DNA of 64,000 bases from Actinoplanes oblitus. GTDB taxonomy: Bacteria > Actinomycetota > Actinomycetes > Mycobacteriales > Micromonosporaceae. Positions within the stretch are counted from its first letter, which is position 1; every line of letters begins with the position of its first letter. The stretch is from positions 6,091,501-6,155,500 of the forward strand of contig NZ_CP126980.1 in NCBI RefSeq assembly GCF_030252345.1, given 5' to 3'. The position numbers and the translations under genes were made by a program. Below the pieces are notes generated by a model. That model worked only from the letters and a program-made list of their open reading frames with translations, did not search any database and had not been told where the DNA came from. Shown one piece after another: positions 23,131-31,324 of this stretch.

Positions 23131-24090
23131 GTGGCGGCGTGCCGGCCGGTGGCCACCGGGGTGATGAACCTCAACTGGCGGGTGACCACCGACCGCGGGG
23201 ACTTCGCCGTCAAGCGGGTCACCGATCGCTCGCCGGAGGCATACCGGGCCGCTCAGGAGATGCTCCCGCGGCTGGCCGGGCTGGGCTTTCCGGTCCCGGT
23301 TCCGCGCTGGACCGGAGAGGGCTCCGCCCTCCTGCAGATCAATGGCTTTCGGTACGGCGTGAGCGAATGGCTGCCCGGCGCGCACCCGTCCGGCAGCGAA
23401 CTGGACGCGGCGGCGTGCGTGTCCCTGGGCGACCTGGTCGGACGCCTGCACCTGGCGCTGACCGGGCTCTGCCCGCCCGCCCCGGCCAGTCAGCCCGACG
23501 TGCCGGCGGACGCCTGCCGGACGCGTGCCGAGCTGCGACGATACGCCGCGATGGCGGCTCGGCGGCACGGCGAGTTCGACAGGCTCGCGGCCGCCGAGAT
23601 CGACCGGCGCCTGGCGCTGCTGGACACCGTCGCCGCCCGGCGCCCGCCGGAAGCGGACCTGGCGCCGTGCGGCTGGACCCACGGCGACCTGCAACCGCTG
23701 AACCTGCTGATGGACCGCGGCCGGGTCACCGGGGTGCTCGACTGGGACCGGCTCGGCGTACGGCCGTACGGGCTGGAGGTGCTCCGGACCGTGACGATCA
23801 TGTTCAGTGGCGGCGGGCGGACGGCGCTGGACCTGGAGCGGGCGGCCGCGTTCGTGCGGGGCTACCGGGCTCGGGTGCCGATCACCGCCGGGCAGCTCGC
23901 CGACGCCGCCGATCGCCGGTGGTGGACCCTGGCGACCGAGACCTGGCAGCTCAGACGGCACTACGAGGACGGGGACGACCGGTGCGACCGGCTGTTCACC
24001 ACGCGCGGCACGTTCCTGCACTGGTGGTCACGGCACCGCGCCGACCTACGGGAAATGCTGTCGGCATCGGCGGCCTGGCCGGCGCGGTGA
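23131..24090 (+). CDS. aminoglycoside phosphotransferase-family protein, start uncertain
   Basis: At least 319 aa of an APH/choline kinase fold: GVMNLNWRVTTDRGDFAVKRV (nucleotide-binding strands with Lys), the catalytic loop GWTHGDLQPLNLLMD and the metal Asp in VTGVLDWDRLG. Residues encoded just before the GTG at 23131 (LPTDALGRIAEHFRL) look like the true N-terminus of the family, but the frame there has no ATG, GTG or TTG after the previous gene's stop; only CTG at 23038 (overlapping that stop) or CTG 23080 would serve, and GGGAGG lies at 23047-23052. Either a rare start codon is used or one base is wrong. Substrate unknown. Confidence 0.75.
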   Translation: MAACRPVATGVMNLNWRVTTDRGDFAVKRVTDRSPEAYRAAQEMLPRLAGLGFPVPVPRWTGEGSALLQINGFRYGVSEWLPGAHPSGSELDAAACVSLGDLVGRLHLALTGLCPPAPASQPDVPADACRTRAELRRYAAMAARRHGEFDRLAAAEIDRRLALLDTVAARRPPEADLAPCGWTHGDLQPLNLLMDRGRVTGVLDWDRLGVRPYGLEVLRTVTIMFSGGGRTALDLERAAAFVRGYRARVPITAGQLADAADRRWWTLATETWQLRRHYEDGDDRCDRLFTTRGTFLHWWSRHRADLREMLSASAAWPAR

Positions 24091-24121
24091 CCCCGGCGGG
24101 CCGCGGATCGGCCGGATCGGG

Positions 24122-24496
24122 TCAGCGGGACGCTGTCGCGGCCACCGGGTCGAAGTCGTCGCGGGCCTCCGGGTAGTGCGCCTCGAAGGCGGCCGGGATC
24201 ATCAGGCCGTCCGGATCGAGGTCGCGGAATTCGTCGTCGAGGCGCTGCTCGTCCTGGCGGGAGATGGCCGCCGCCGGGATGTCCCGCAGCAGCCGGCCCA
24301 GCCCGTGCAGGCCGAAGTACTCGGCGGACGCCGCGGCGGCCAGCAACTCGGCGGGCGCGAAGCGGCCCGCCGTGACCGCCGCGCCGCTGTGCAGCAGCAC
24401 CCCGTGGACCTGCAGCAGCCTGCTCAGGTGCCGGTCACCGACGCCGGTGCCGTCGTCGGCGCAGGCCCGGTTCCACACCTTGTCGACGTCCCGCAT
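24122..24496 (-). CDS. hypothetical protein, DUF4375-like
   Basis: A 124-aa protein. The central part (LSRLLQVHGVLLHSGAAVTAG, AAASAEYFGLHGLGRLLRDI, EQRLDDEFRDLDPDG) resembles the DMP19/DUF4375-type proteins that occur widely in bacteria without a known role. No signal or membrane segment. ATG 24496. Its stop faces the kinase-like gene; it is 54 bp upstream of, and co-directional with, the nucleoside hydrolase. Confidence 0.65.
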   Translation of the reverse strand: MRDVDKVWNRACADDGTGVGDRHLSRLLQVHGVLLHSGAAVTAGRFAPAELLAAAASAEYFGLHGLGRLLRDIPAAAISRQDEQRLDDEFRDLDPDGLMIPAAFEAHYPEARDDFDPVAATASR

Positions 24497-24550
24497 CTCC
24501 CGATGATCGCGCGCCGGGCAGGCCGAGGTGGCCGATTCCCGGAGGCCGGG

Positions 24551-25426
24551 TCAGAGGGTACGGATCCGGGACAGCAGGGCCGGGCCGGCCGGAGCGGTCA
24601 GCGACAGGACCGTGCGGACGTTGCCGGGACCTTTCTCGACGGTACGCCCGTCCGCCTCCACCCCGATCGACAGCAGCGGCGCCTCCCCCGGCACCGCCTC
24701 GCCCACCATGACCGCCGCCGCCAGCGGATCGTGCAGCGGAATCTCCCGGGCACCGAGCCGATCCTGGTAGCCGTCGAAGTACGCCGGCAGCATGTCCGCC
24801 AGCGCCACCCGCAACGGCGACCCACCGGCCCGCAACGTCTCGCTGTCCGCCACCGTCCACCGGTGCCGCATGGTGACGTCGAGCGGCACCAGGGTGACCG
24901 GCCACGGCGCCGACAGCACGGTGGCCGCCGCCGCCGGGTCGTGGATGATGTTGGCCTCGGCGTGCGGGGCGCGGTTGCCGGGAACCCGGACGGCTCCGCC
25001 CATCACGGTGACCGAGGCGACCATCTCGGGCAGGCGCGGCTCGGTTCGCAGGGCGGCGGCCAGGTTGCCGCACGGCCCGGTGGCCAGCACATGCAGCTCA
25101 CCGGGGTGGCGACGGGCCAGCTCGACGAGCAGCTCCACCGCCGTACGCGAATCGGGGTCCTTGCCGGCCGGCAGCCGCACCCCGCCGACGCCGTTGCCGC
25201 CGTGCACCGAGGCCGGATAGGGGTGTTCGCCGGAGCCGACGGCGACCGGGATGTCGTCGCGACCAGCGAGCGCGAGCAGGCCGAGGGTGTTCGCGGCGGC
25301 CTGGGGCGCCGTGGTGTTGCCGTTGACGGTGCCGATCCCGGCGAGTGTCACGTCCGGGTGGGCGAGCAGGTAGGCGATGGCGAGCGCGTCGTCGATGCCG
25401 GTGTCGCAGTCCAGATAGGTGTGCAT
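24551..25426 (-). CDS. nucleoside hydrolase (inosine/uridine-preferring family)
   Basis: A 291-aa protein of the IUNH family, which hydrolyses the N-glycosidic bond of ribonucleosides for salvage. The calcium-binding signature is intact: YLDCDTGIDDALAIAYLL (DxDxxxDD, residues 5-13), GNTTAPQAAANT, the HVLATGPCGNLAAAL segment, MGGAVRVPGNRAPHAEANIIHDPAAA and the C-terminal Asp in HDPLAAAVM. No signal peptide, so cytoplasmic. It precedes the 124-aa hypothetical gene by 54 bp; the two could be co-transcribed. Confidence 0.93.
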   Translation of the reverse strand: MHTYLDCDTGIDDALAIAYLLAHPDVTLAGIGTVNGNTTAPQAAANTLGLLALAGRDDIPVAVGSGEHPYPASVHGGNGVGGVRLPAGKDPDSRTAVELLVELARRHPGELHVLATGPCGNLAAALRTEPRLPEMVASVTVMGGAVRVPGNRAPHAEANIIHDPAAAATVLSAPWPVTLVPLDVTMRHRWTVADSETLRAGGSPLRVALADMLPAYFDGYQDRLGAREIPLHDPLAAAVMVGEAVPGEAPLLSIGVEADGRTVEKGPGNVRTVLSLTAPAGPALLSRIRTL

Positions 25427-25514
25427 GTTCCCGTTCTACAGATGTTGCACGGCATCGCGCGATCCCGGCCAAATCATTGACAGACATGGATGGCGCGCCT
25501 AGCTTCAGCGATCA

Positions 25515-25528
25515 GGAAAGCGCTTACC
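25515..25528. promoter_or_regulatory. LacI-type operator upstream of pectate lyase
   Basis: GGAAAGCGCTTACC, 12 of 14 bases identical to the operator at 2668-2681. Located 50 bp upstream of the pectate lyase start, where a bound repressor would block transcription. Confidence 0.6.
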
Positions 25529-25577
25529 TGCTGCCCGAGACATCTATCTTCACCCGTCCCCCAACGGAGGAATCCCC

Positions 25578-26537
25578 ATGTCTCCATCGCGTCGCACCGT
25601 CCTCGCCGCGGCGACCGCCGGTGTCCTGGCCGTCACCGGCACACTGACCGCCACTCAGCTCGCCGCGGTCGCCGCCGAGTCCAGCCCGGTCGGGTTCGCC
25701 GGCATGAACGGCGGCACCAGCGGCGGCTCGTCGAGCACCGTCGTCACGGTGACCACGGCGTCCGCGCTGAAGTCGGCACTCGGTTCGAGCACCTCGCAGA
25801 CCGTCAGGGTGTCCGGGCTGATCCCGATCTCCGGCATGTACAGCGTCGCCTCGAACAAGACGATCCTCGGCGTCGGCTCCGGCTCCGGTGTCACCGGCGG
25901 CGGCTTCACCCTCTCCGGCGTGCGGAACGTCGTCATCCGGAACCTGGTGTTCAGGAACGCCAGCGACGACTCGATCAACCTGCAGGAGGGCACCACCAAC
26001 GTCTGGATCGACCACAACGATCTGTCCAACGGGTACGACGGGCTAATCGACATCAAGCGCGGCTCGGACTACATCACGGTCTCCTGGAACCATCTGCACC
26101 ACCACGACAAGTCCATGCTGCTCGGGCACAGCGACGACAACGGTGCGCAGGACCGCGGGCACCTGCGGGTCACCTACGTGCACAACTGGTTCGACGGGAC
26201 CAACCAGCGGCACCCGCGGGTCCGGTTCGCGAACCCGGTGCACGTGCTGAACAACTACTACAGCAACATCGGCTCGTACGGCGTGGCGTCCACCGAGAAC
26301 GCCGGCGTCCTCGTCGAGCGCAACTACTTCGAGAACGTGGCGAAGCCGACCGTCACGCAGACCGGTGACTCGGACGCCGGCAATCTCAAGGTGCTGAACA
26401 ACTACAAGGTCAACTCGGGCACGGAGGAGGTCCGCAACGGCGCCGGTGTCGCGGCGATCCCCTACGCGTACACGCCCGAGGCGAACAGCTCGGTGAAGGC
26501 GACCGTCACGGCGGGTGCCGGTACCGGCCGGATCTGA
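25578..26537 (+). CDS. pectate lyase, polysaccharide lyase family 1
   Basis: A 319-aa secreted enzyme that cleaves polygalacturonate by beta-elimination. The N-terminus (SRRTVLAAATAGVLAVTG) has a twin-arginine pattern, so Tat export is likely. Parallel beta-helix signatures are intact: NVWIDHNDL, GLIDIKRGSDYITVSWN with the calcium Asp residues, and NQRHPRVRFANPVHVLNN containing the catalytic Arg. GGAGGA precedes the ATG. A LacI-type operator lies upstream, and the pectin methylesterase follows on the same strand, giving a two-enzyme pectin pathway (demethylation, then cleavage). Confidence 0.95.
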   Translation: MSPSRRTVLAAATAGVLAVTGTLTATQLAAVAAESSPVGFAGMNGGTSGGSSSTVVTVTTASALKSALGSSTSQTVRVSGLIPISGMYSVASNKTILGVGSGSGVTGGGFTLSGVRNVVIRNLVFRNASDDSINLQEGTTNVWIDHNDLSNGYDGLIDIKRGSDYITVSWNHLHHHDKSMLLGHSDDNGAQDRGHLRVTYVHNWFDGTNQRHPRVRFANPVHVLNNYYSNIGSYGVASTENAGVLVERNYFENVAKPTVTQTGDSDAGNLKVLNNYKVNSGTEEVRNGAGVAAIPYAYTPEANSSVKATVTAGAGTGRI

Positions 26538-26547
26538 CGTCCCCCAA

Positions 26548-26578
26548 CCGGCGGCGCCCATCCCCGGGGCGCCGCCGG
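26548..26578 (+). terminator. stem-loop after pectate lyase
   Basis: CCGGCGGCGCC (26548-26558) pairs with GGCGCCGCCGG (26568-26578), 10 bp beyond the stop, suggesting that pectate lyase and pectin methylesterase have at least partly separate transcripts. Confidence 0.65.
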
Positions 26579-26641
26579 GCAACCTTTCCGGCCCGCCGGC
26601 ACACCTTCTGGACGACCCCCATCCCTGGAAGGATCTCTCCG

Positions 26642-27661
26642 ATGCCCCTGTCCCTCACCCGCCGCGGCCGCACCGTCGCCGGCGCCGCCGCGATCGCCGC
26701 CGCTGCCGCCCTGGTCGGCACCGCGCTGACCGGAACCGGTCAGGCCGCCACGGCGATCACCGTCGCCGCCGACGGCTCCGGCAACTACACGACGATCCAG
26801 GCCGCGGTCGCCGCCGCCTCGGCCGGCACGGTGATCACGATCAAGGCCGGCACGTATCACGGCCAGGTGCAGATCCCGGCCAGCAAGCCGGGGATCACCC
26901 TGCAGGGCGCCACCGGCAGCTCAGCCGACGTGATCATCACCGGGAACACTCCGGCGTCCACCGCCGGCACGGCCGGCAGCGCGACCGTCTACAACCTGGC
27001 CCCGAACAGCACGATCAAGGGGCTGACCATGCAGAACACGTACGGCAAGGGCAGTCAGGCGCTGGCCCTGTACGCCGCCGGCGATCGGCAGGTCTACCGC
27101 AACGTGCAGATGAAGGGTTACCAGGACACCTTCCTGTCCTGGGGCGGCACCGGGACGGCCCAGGTCCGGCAGTACGTCTACAAGTCCTACATCTCCGGGG
27201 CTGTCGACTTCATCTACGGCAACGGCGCGGTGGTCGTCGACAGCACCACCATCGAGTCGCTGAACATCGGTTCCACCTCGAACAACGGGTACATCACGGC
27301 GGCCGCCACCGACGACAGCAATCCGTACGGCATCCTGATCACCCGCTCCACGCTGAAGAGCTCGGCACCCGCCCAGACGGTGGCGCTCGGCCGCTGCTGG
27401 CACGCCGGTAACGCCGCCGACGCGATCGGCCAGGTGGTGATCCGCGACTCGACGCTGGGCAGCCACATCCGGCAGGCGGGCGCCTGGCAGGACATGGGCG
27501 GCTTCTCGTGGAAGACGTGCCGTTTCAAGGAATACGGCAACAGCGGCGCGGGCGTCACCAACGGCACGTCGGACCGCCCCCAGCTGACCGCTTCCGCGGC
27601 GGCCGGCTACACCGCCCAGAAGTATCTGGCCGGCTCGGACGGCTGGAACCCGGTCCAGTGA
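26642..27661 (+). CDS. pectin methylesterase, carbohydrate esterase family 8
   Basis: A 339-aa secreted enzyme that demethylates pectin. Signal peptide with basic start (SLTRRGRTVAGAAAIAAAAALVG) cut near GQAATA. CE8 landmarks: VAADGSGNYTTIQAAVAAAS, GYQDTFLSWGG with the catalytic Asp, YISGAVDFIYGNG with the second Asp, and LGRCWH in which the family's usual LGRPW has Pro replaced by Cys while the essential Arg and Trp remain. GGAAGG ribosome-binding site. Partner of the pectate lyase upstream. Confidence 0.93.
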   Translation: MPLSLTRRGRTVAGAAAIAAAAALVGTALTGTGQAATAITVAADGSGNYTTIQAAVAAASAGTVITIKAGTYHGQVQIPASKPGITLQGATGSSADVIITGNTPASTAGTAGSATVYNLAPNSTIKGLTMQNTYGKGSQALALYAAGDRQVYRNVQMKGYQDTFLSWGGTGTAQVRQYVYKSYISGAVDFIYGNGAVVVDSTTIESLNIGSTSNNGYITAAATDDSNPYGILITRSTLKSSAPAQTVALGRCWHAGNAADAIGQVVIRDSTLGSHIRQAGAWQDMGGFSWKTCRFKEYGNSGAGVTNGTSDRPQLTASAAAGYTAQKYLAGSDGWNPVQ

Positions 27662-28014
27662 GCCGAGGGCTGCCATCCGCGGCGATCGCCGACGCAGCGG
27701 GGATCCGCACGACTCAGCAGGCCGGCCGGGGGATCAGCGCGGCGAAGGCGGCGATCTCCGGCACCTGCTCCGGGGACAACAGGTACCGCTGGCCCGCTGG
27801 CGCGCCGAGGGCGACGCGGGCCTGCACGATCGGCCCCGCCTTGCGCATCGGCGGGGAAGCCACGCGATCAGGCCGATGGCGAGAACAGCGGCAGCCGGAT
27901 GCCGGCGGCCCCGCAGGACGGCGTGGCCGGCCTCGCGGATCGGGGTGAGCACCAGCATCGAAGCCCGCCGGACCGAGAGCACAGCCATCGCGTTGTGCTC
28001 TCGGTCCGACACTC
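27662..28014. other. gene-poor stretch with a small minus-strand ORF
   Basis: Contains a 44-codon minus-strand frame (27714-27848; MRKAGPIVQARVALGAPAGQ through IPRPAC) with biased codons but no ribosome-binding site, and the stem-loop at 27970-28007. Possibly a gene fragment; no family is recognised. Confidence 0.4.
27970..28007 (-). terminator. strong stem-loop after glutamate decarboxylase
   Basis: GGACCGAGAGCACA (27970-27983) is exactly complementary to 27994-28007, with a 10-nt loop, immediately beyond the decarboxylase stop at 28015. Confidence 0.8.
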
Positions 28015-29403
28015 TTAGTGGTGGAAGCCCGCCGCGGTGGTGCTGTCGTGCTGCGGGGCGTGCTGTTTCTCCAGGCGGGGCAGCTGGCGCCGCAGATCCT
28101 CGATCAGCAGGTCGGCGAGGTCGTGGGTGAAGCCGCGGCGGACGACGACGCGCAGCGCCGACAGGTCCTGGCGGTTCTTCGGGAACTGGTAGGCGGGCAC
28201 CTGCCAGCCGCGTTCGCGCAGGGCGCCGGAGACGTCGAAGACGGTGAAGTTACGGATCTCGTCGCGCACCTTGAAGGCGAAGACCGGCAGCTGGTCGCCG
28301 TGGGTGAGCAGCTCGAACGGGCCCAGCTCGGCGATCCGGGCGGACAGCCGGGTGGCGACCTCCCGGGAGTACGCGTGCACCCGCCGATAGCCGGCGAACC
28401 CCAGCCGCAGGAAGTTGTAGTACTGGGCGACCACCTGCGCGCCCGGCCGGGAGAAGTTCAGTGCGAAGGTCGGCATGTTGTCGCCGAGGTAGTTGACCCA
28501 GAAGATCAGCTCCTCGGGCAGGGCCTCGGCGTCGCGCCACACCACCCAGCCGACTCCGGGGTAGACCAGGCCGTACTTGTGGCCGGAGGCGTTGATCGAG
28601 GCGACCCGGGGCAGCCGGAAGTCCCAGATCAGCTCCGGGTCGACGAACGGGGCCAGCAACGCGCCGGACGCGCCGTCCACGTGCACCGGCACGTCGATGC
28701 CGGTCCGCTGCTGGTACTCGTCGAGCGCCCGGCAGATCTCCGCCACCGGTTCGTACGAGCCGTCGTAGGTGGAGCCGAGGATCGCCACCACCCCGATGGT
28801 GTTCTCGTCGCAGTGCCGGACCGCCTCCTCGGCGGAGAGGGTCAGCCGGTCACCCTCCATCGGGACCAGCCGCATCTCCACGTCCCAGTACGCGGCGAAC
28901 TTCTCCCAGCACACCTGCACGTTGATGCCCATCACCAGGTTCGGCCGGTCCACCGGCGCGCCGGCCGCCCGGCGCCGGTGCTGCCAGCGGCGTTTGAGCG
29001 CGAGCCCGGCCAGCATGGCGGCCTCACTGGAGCCGGTCGTCGAGCAGCCGGTCGCCTGCACCGCGTCCGGCGCGTGCCACAGCCGGCCGAGGATGCTCAC
29101 GCACCGCTTCTCCAGCTCGGCGGTCTGCGGGTACTCGTCCTTGTCGATCATGTTCTTGTCGGCGCACTCGGCCATCAACCGCTCCGCCTGCGGCTCCATC
29201 CAGGTGGTGACGAAGGTCGCCACGTTGAGCCGGGCGTTGCCGTCGAGCATCAGCTCGTCGTGGATGATCTGGTACGCGGCGTCCGGCGGCAGCTCGTCAG
29301 GTGCCAGCTCGTTCCGGGGGATGACCAGGTTCTCGATGCCGAACCGGGGGTCCAGCGTCATGGTCGCACGCCCGGGCTGCTCGTTGCTCGGATGCTTCAG
29401 CAT
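28015..29403 (-). CDS. gadB: glutamate decarboxylase
   Basis: A 462-aa PLP enzyme converting glutamate to GABA and CO2 with proton consumption. Family features throughout: DARLNVATFVTTWMEPQAERLM-type N-terminus, TGCSTTGSSEAAMLAGLALKRRW, VHVDGASGALLAPFVDPELIWDFRLPRVASINASGHKYGL with PLP lysine K276 (same number as in E. coli GadB), and the C-terminal GWQVPAYQFPKNRQDLSALRVVVRRGF. GGAGCGGAC precedes the ATG. The C-terminus ends in His residues, as in pH-regulated decarboxylases. No glutamate/GABA antiporter is adjacent, so a role in acid resistance cannot be inferred from context. Confidence 0.95.
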   Translation of the reverse strand: MLKHPSNEQPGRATMTLDPRFGIENLVIPRNELAPDELPPDAAYQIIHDELMLDGNARLNVATFVTTWMEPQAERLMAECADKNMIDKDEYPQTAELEKRCVSILGRLWHAPDAVQATGCSTTGSSEAAMLAGLALKRRWQHRRRAAGAPVDRPNLVMGINVQVCWEKFAAYWDVEMRLVPMEGDRLTLSAEEAVRHCDENTIGVVAILGSTYDGSYEPVAEICRALDEYQQRTGIDVPVHVDGASGALLAPFVDPELIWDFRLPRVASINASGHKYGLVYPGVGWVVWRDAEALPEELIFWVNYLGDNMPTFALNFSRPGAQVVAQYYNFLRLGFAGYRRVHAYSREVATRLSARIAELGPFELLTHGDQLPVFAFKVRDEIRNFTVFDVSGALRERGWQVPAYQFPKNRQDLSALRVVVRRGFTHDLADLLIEDLRRQLPRLEKQHAPQHDSTTAAGFHH

Positions 29404-29412
29404 GTCCGCTCC

Positions 29413-29724
29413 TCACTTCTCCGCGCCGAGGGTCGCGGCGTCGGTCTGCACGGCGGAGACGAGCAGTGCCGTTTCCCCGTTGTCGCCGGGCACCTGGATG
29501 GTGCGGTCCAGCGCGCTGACGATGCCCGAGGTGACGGTGCCGGACAGGTCCAGCGGCGCGCCGAGCGCGACGACCGGCTGTCCCACCCGCACGTCCGAGG
29601 ACTTGCCGAGCGGAATGACCGGCAGGTCCTGCTGCCCGTCGACCTTGATCACCGCGAGGTCCGCCCCTCCGCCCCTTCTGCTGTGCTGACTCGCGCTGTC
29701 CGTCATCAGTCCAGCAAAGGACAT
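29413..29724 (-). pseudogene. truncated HtrA-like (S1C) serine protease fragment
   Basis: A 103-aa frame whose residues about 21-100 match the middle of trypsin-like HtrA proteases: ADLAVIKVDGQQDLPVIPLGKSSDVRVGQPVVALGAPLDLSGTVTSGIVSALDRTI and LLVSAVQTDAA. In intact proteins this leads into INPGNSGG with the catalytic Ser; here the frame stops 5 residues after AVQTDAA. The N-terminal region with the catalytic His and the PDZ domain are also missing. The first codons (MSFAGLM) come from a 25-bp tandem duplication. A broken gene, nonfunctional as a protease. Confidence 0.75.
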
Positions 29725-29753
29725 GGGCCATCAGTCCAGCAAAGGACATGGGC
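29704..29753. repeat. exact 25-bp tandem duplication
   Basis: Positions 29704-29728 are repeated exactly at 29729-29753 (core CAGTCCAGCAAAGGACATGG). It lies at the 5' end of the truncated protease and marks a recombination scar. Confidence 0.9.
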
Positions 29754-29909
29754 GCTGACGTTGGCATCATCCTCAATGAACGAGGTGTGCCCGGCCGGGC
29801 GGGCGATGTCGCGGTATGGCGGTCGCGGCGACGGCGACCAGGACCCCGCCGACCACATGGGACCGTGCGGCCGGCTGTTCCCTCGGCCTCGCCTCGGCTG
29901 GCGGACCGC

Positions 29910-31301
29910 TCAGCGGCGGAAGGCTCGGGCCAGGCGCCGCACCGCCTCGTCCATCAGGTCCGGTGGGGCGGCGGCGTAGGTGAGCCGCAGGTGCGCGGCG
30001 GGCGGCTCGGCCGCGAACCACGGGCCGCCCGGGAAGACGATGACGCCCTCGGCCGCCGCCGCGGTGGCCAGAGCGGCCTCGTCGGTGCCGTCCGGCAGGC
30101 GCACCCACAGGTGCAGGCCGCCACGCGGGATCACCGGCGGGACCAGGCCGGGCAGGTGCCGGTGCAGGGCGGTGAGCAGCGCCTCGCGACGCTGCCGCAG
30201 GTCACGCCGCAGGCCGCGCAGGTGCCGTCCCCACGCCGGGCCGGTGACGAACTCCAGCGCGGCCTGCTGCAGCGGCCCGGCCACGAAGAAGTCGTCGAGG
30301 AGCCGGGCGGCCCGCAGCCGGGCGCCGGCCGGTCCACGCGCCCCGATCGCGGCGATCCGCAGGCCGGGCGCCGCCGACTTGGTCAGCGACCGCAGGTAGA
30401 CGACGTGCCCGTCCGGGTCGTCGGCGGCCAGCGGCGGCGGGGCCTCGCCCTCGATCACCAGGTCGCGGGCGTAGTCGTCCTCGATCAGGAACGCACCGTT
30501 GTCCCGGAGCGCTGCCATCACCGCGGCCCGCCGGTGCTCGGCGAGGCTCGCGCCGGTCGGGTTGGCGAACAGCGGCTGGCAGTAGAACAGTCGCGCCCCG
30601 GTCCGGGCGAACGCGGCGGCCAACTGGTCGGGCAGCACCCCGTCCCGGTCGGCCGGCACCGGGACCACGTGCAGGCCGCTGGCCCGGGCCGCGGCGAGCG
30701 CGCCCAGGTAGGTCGGCGACTCGACGAGCAGGGTGTCACCGGGTCCGGCGAGCGCGCGCAGCGCGGACCCGAGTGCGGCCTGTCCGCCCGGGCAGATCAC
30801 CAGGTCACGGGCGCGCAGCCCGGCACCGGCCCGACGGGCGAACCAGTCCCGCAGGTCCTCCCGGCCCTCGGCCGGGCCGCGCTGCCAGGCGGCCGGCTGC
30901 CGGGCGACCCGGGCCAGCGCGGTGCCGAGGGCGGCGGCCGGCTGCAGCTCGGCGTCGAGGTAGCCGCCGGAGAGCGGGATGGCCCCGGCCGGCGGTAACG
31001 CCAGTAACGCCTGCATCTCCTCCTCGCCGAACCGGCGCGGGCCCAGCGCGACCGTCTGCCAGGACAGGTCGGGCGGCTGCGCCGGCTCGGCCCGCTCGGC
31101 CACGAACGTGCCCCGTCCCGGACGCGCCTCGACCAGGCCCTGTGCCACCAGGACGCGGATCGCCTCGCTGACCGTGACCGGTGAGGCCTGGTGCGCGACG
31201 GTCAGCTCACGGATCGAGGGCAGCCGGGCGCCGGGCGCCGATCCGCGCACCCGAGTGCGCAGATCTTGGATAACGCGCTGCGCTGCGTTACTGTCATTCA
31301 T
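29910..31301 (-). CDS. MocR-type regulator: GntR HTH fused to aminotransferase domain
   Basis: A 463-aa protein with ATG at 31301 (MNDSNAAQRVIQDL). Residues about 5-70 are a winged helix of the GntR class (GARLPSIRELTVAHQASPVTVSEAIRVLVAQGLVEARPGRGTFV). Residues about 95-460 are a fold-type I aminotransferase: LSGGYLDAEL, GQAALGSALRALAGPGDTLLVESPTYLGAL, FLIEDDYARDLVIEG, the PLP-lysine segment VYLRSLTKSAAPGLRIAAIGA and the C-terminal GGLHLWVRLPDG. MocR proteins sense PLP or amino-compound ligands and control nearby genes. It is divergent from the EamA exporter and the two start codons overlap. Confidence 0.93.
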   Translation of the reverse strand: MNDSNAAQRVIQDLRTRVRGSAPGARLPSIRELTVAHQASPVTVSEAIRVLVAQGLVEARPGRGTFVAERAEPAQPPDLSWQTVALGPRRFGEEEMQALLALPPAGAIPLSGGYLDAELQPAAALGTALARVARQPAAWQRGPAEGREDLRDWFARRAGAGLRARDLVICPGGQAALGSALRALAGPGDTLLVESPTYLGALAAARASGLHVVPVPADRDGVLPDQLAAAFARTGARLFYCQPLFANPTGASLAEHRRAAVMAALRDNGAFLIEDDYARDLVIEGEAPPPLAADDPDGHVVYLRSLTKSAAPGLRIAAIGARGPAGARLRAARLLDDFFVAGPLQQAALEFVTGPAWGRHLRGLRRDLRQRREALLTALHRHLPGLVPPVIPRGGLHLWVRLPDGTDEAALATAAAAEGVIVFPGGPWFAAEPPAAHLRLTYAAAPPDLMDEAVRRLARAFRR

Positions 31302-31324
31302 GAGAGAACAGAGTAGCGCTACTG
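31285..31324. promoter_or_regulatory. direct repeats flanking overlapping divergent start codons
   Basis: GCGTTACTG (31285-31293) and GCGCTACTG (31316-31324) are direct repeats 31 bp apart, three helical turns, one on each side of the overlapping ATGs. MocR-family regulators characteristically bind direct repeats. AGTAGCGCTACT (31312-31323 region) is also a perfect palindrome, and TACTGT/TACTCT boxes face both genes. Confidence 0.55.

Noticed and set aside
27734..28012. 92-codon minus-strand frame with a short hydrophobic stretch
   Set aside because: It starts within the decarboxylase terminator stem, has no ribosome-binding site and becomes Arg/Cys/Ser-rich after the hydrophobic part.
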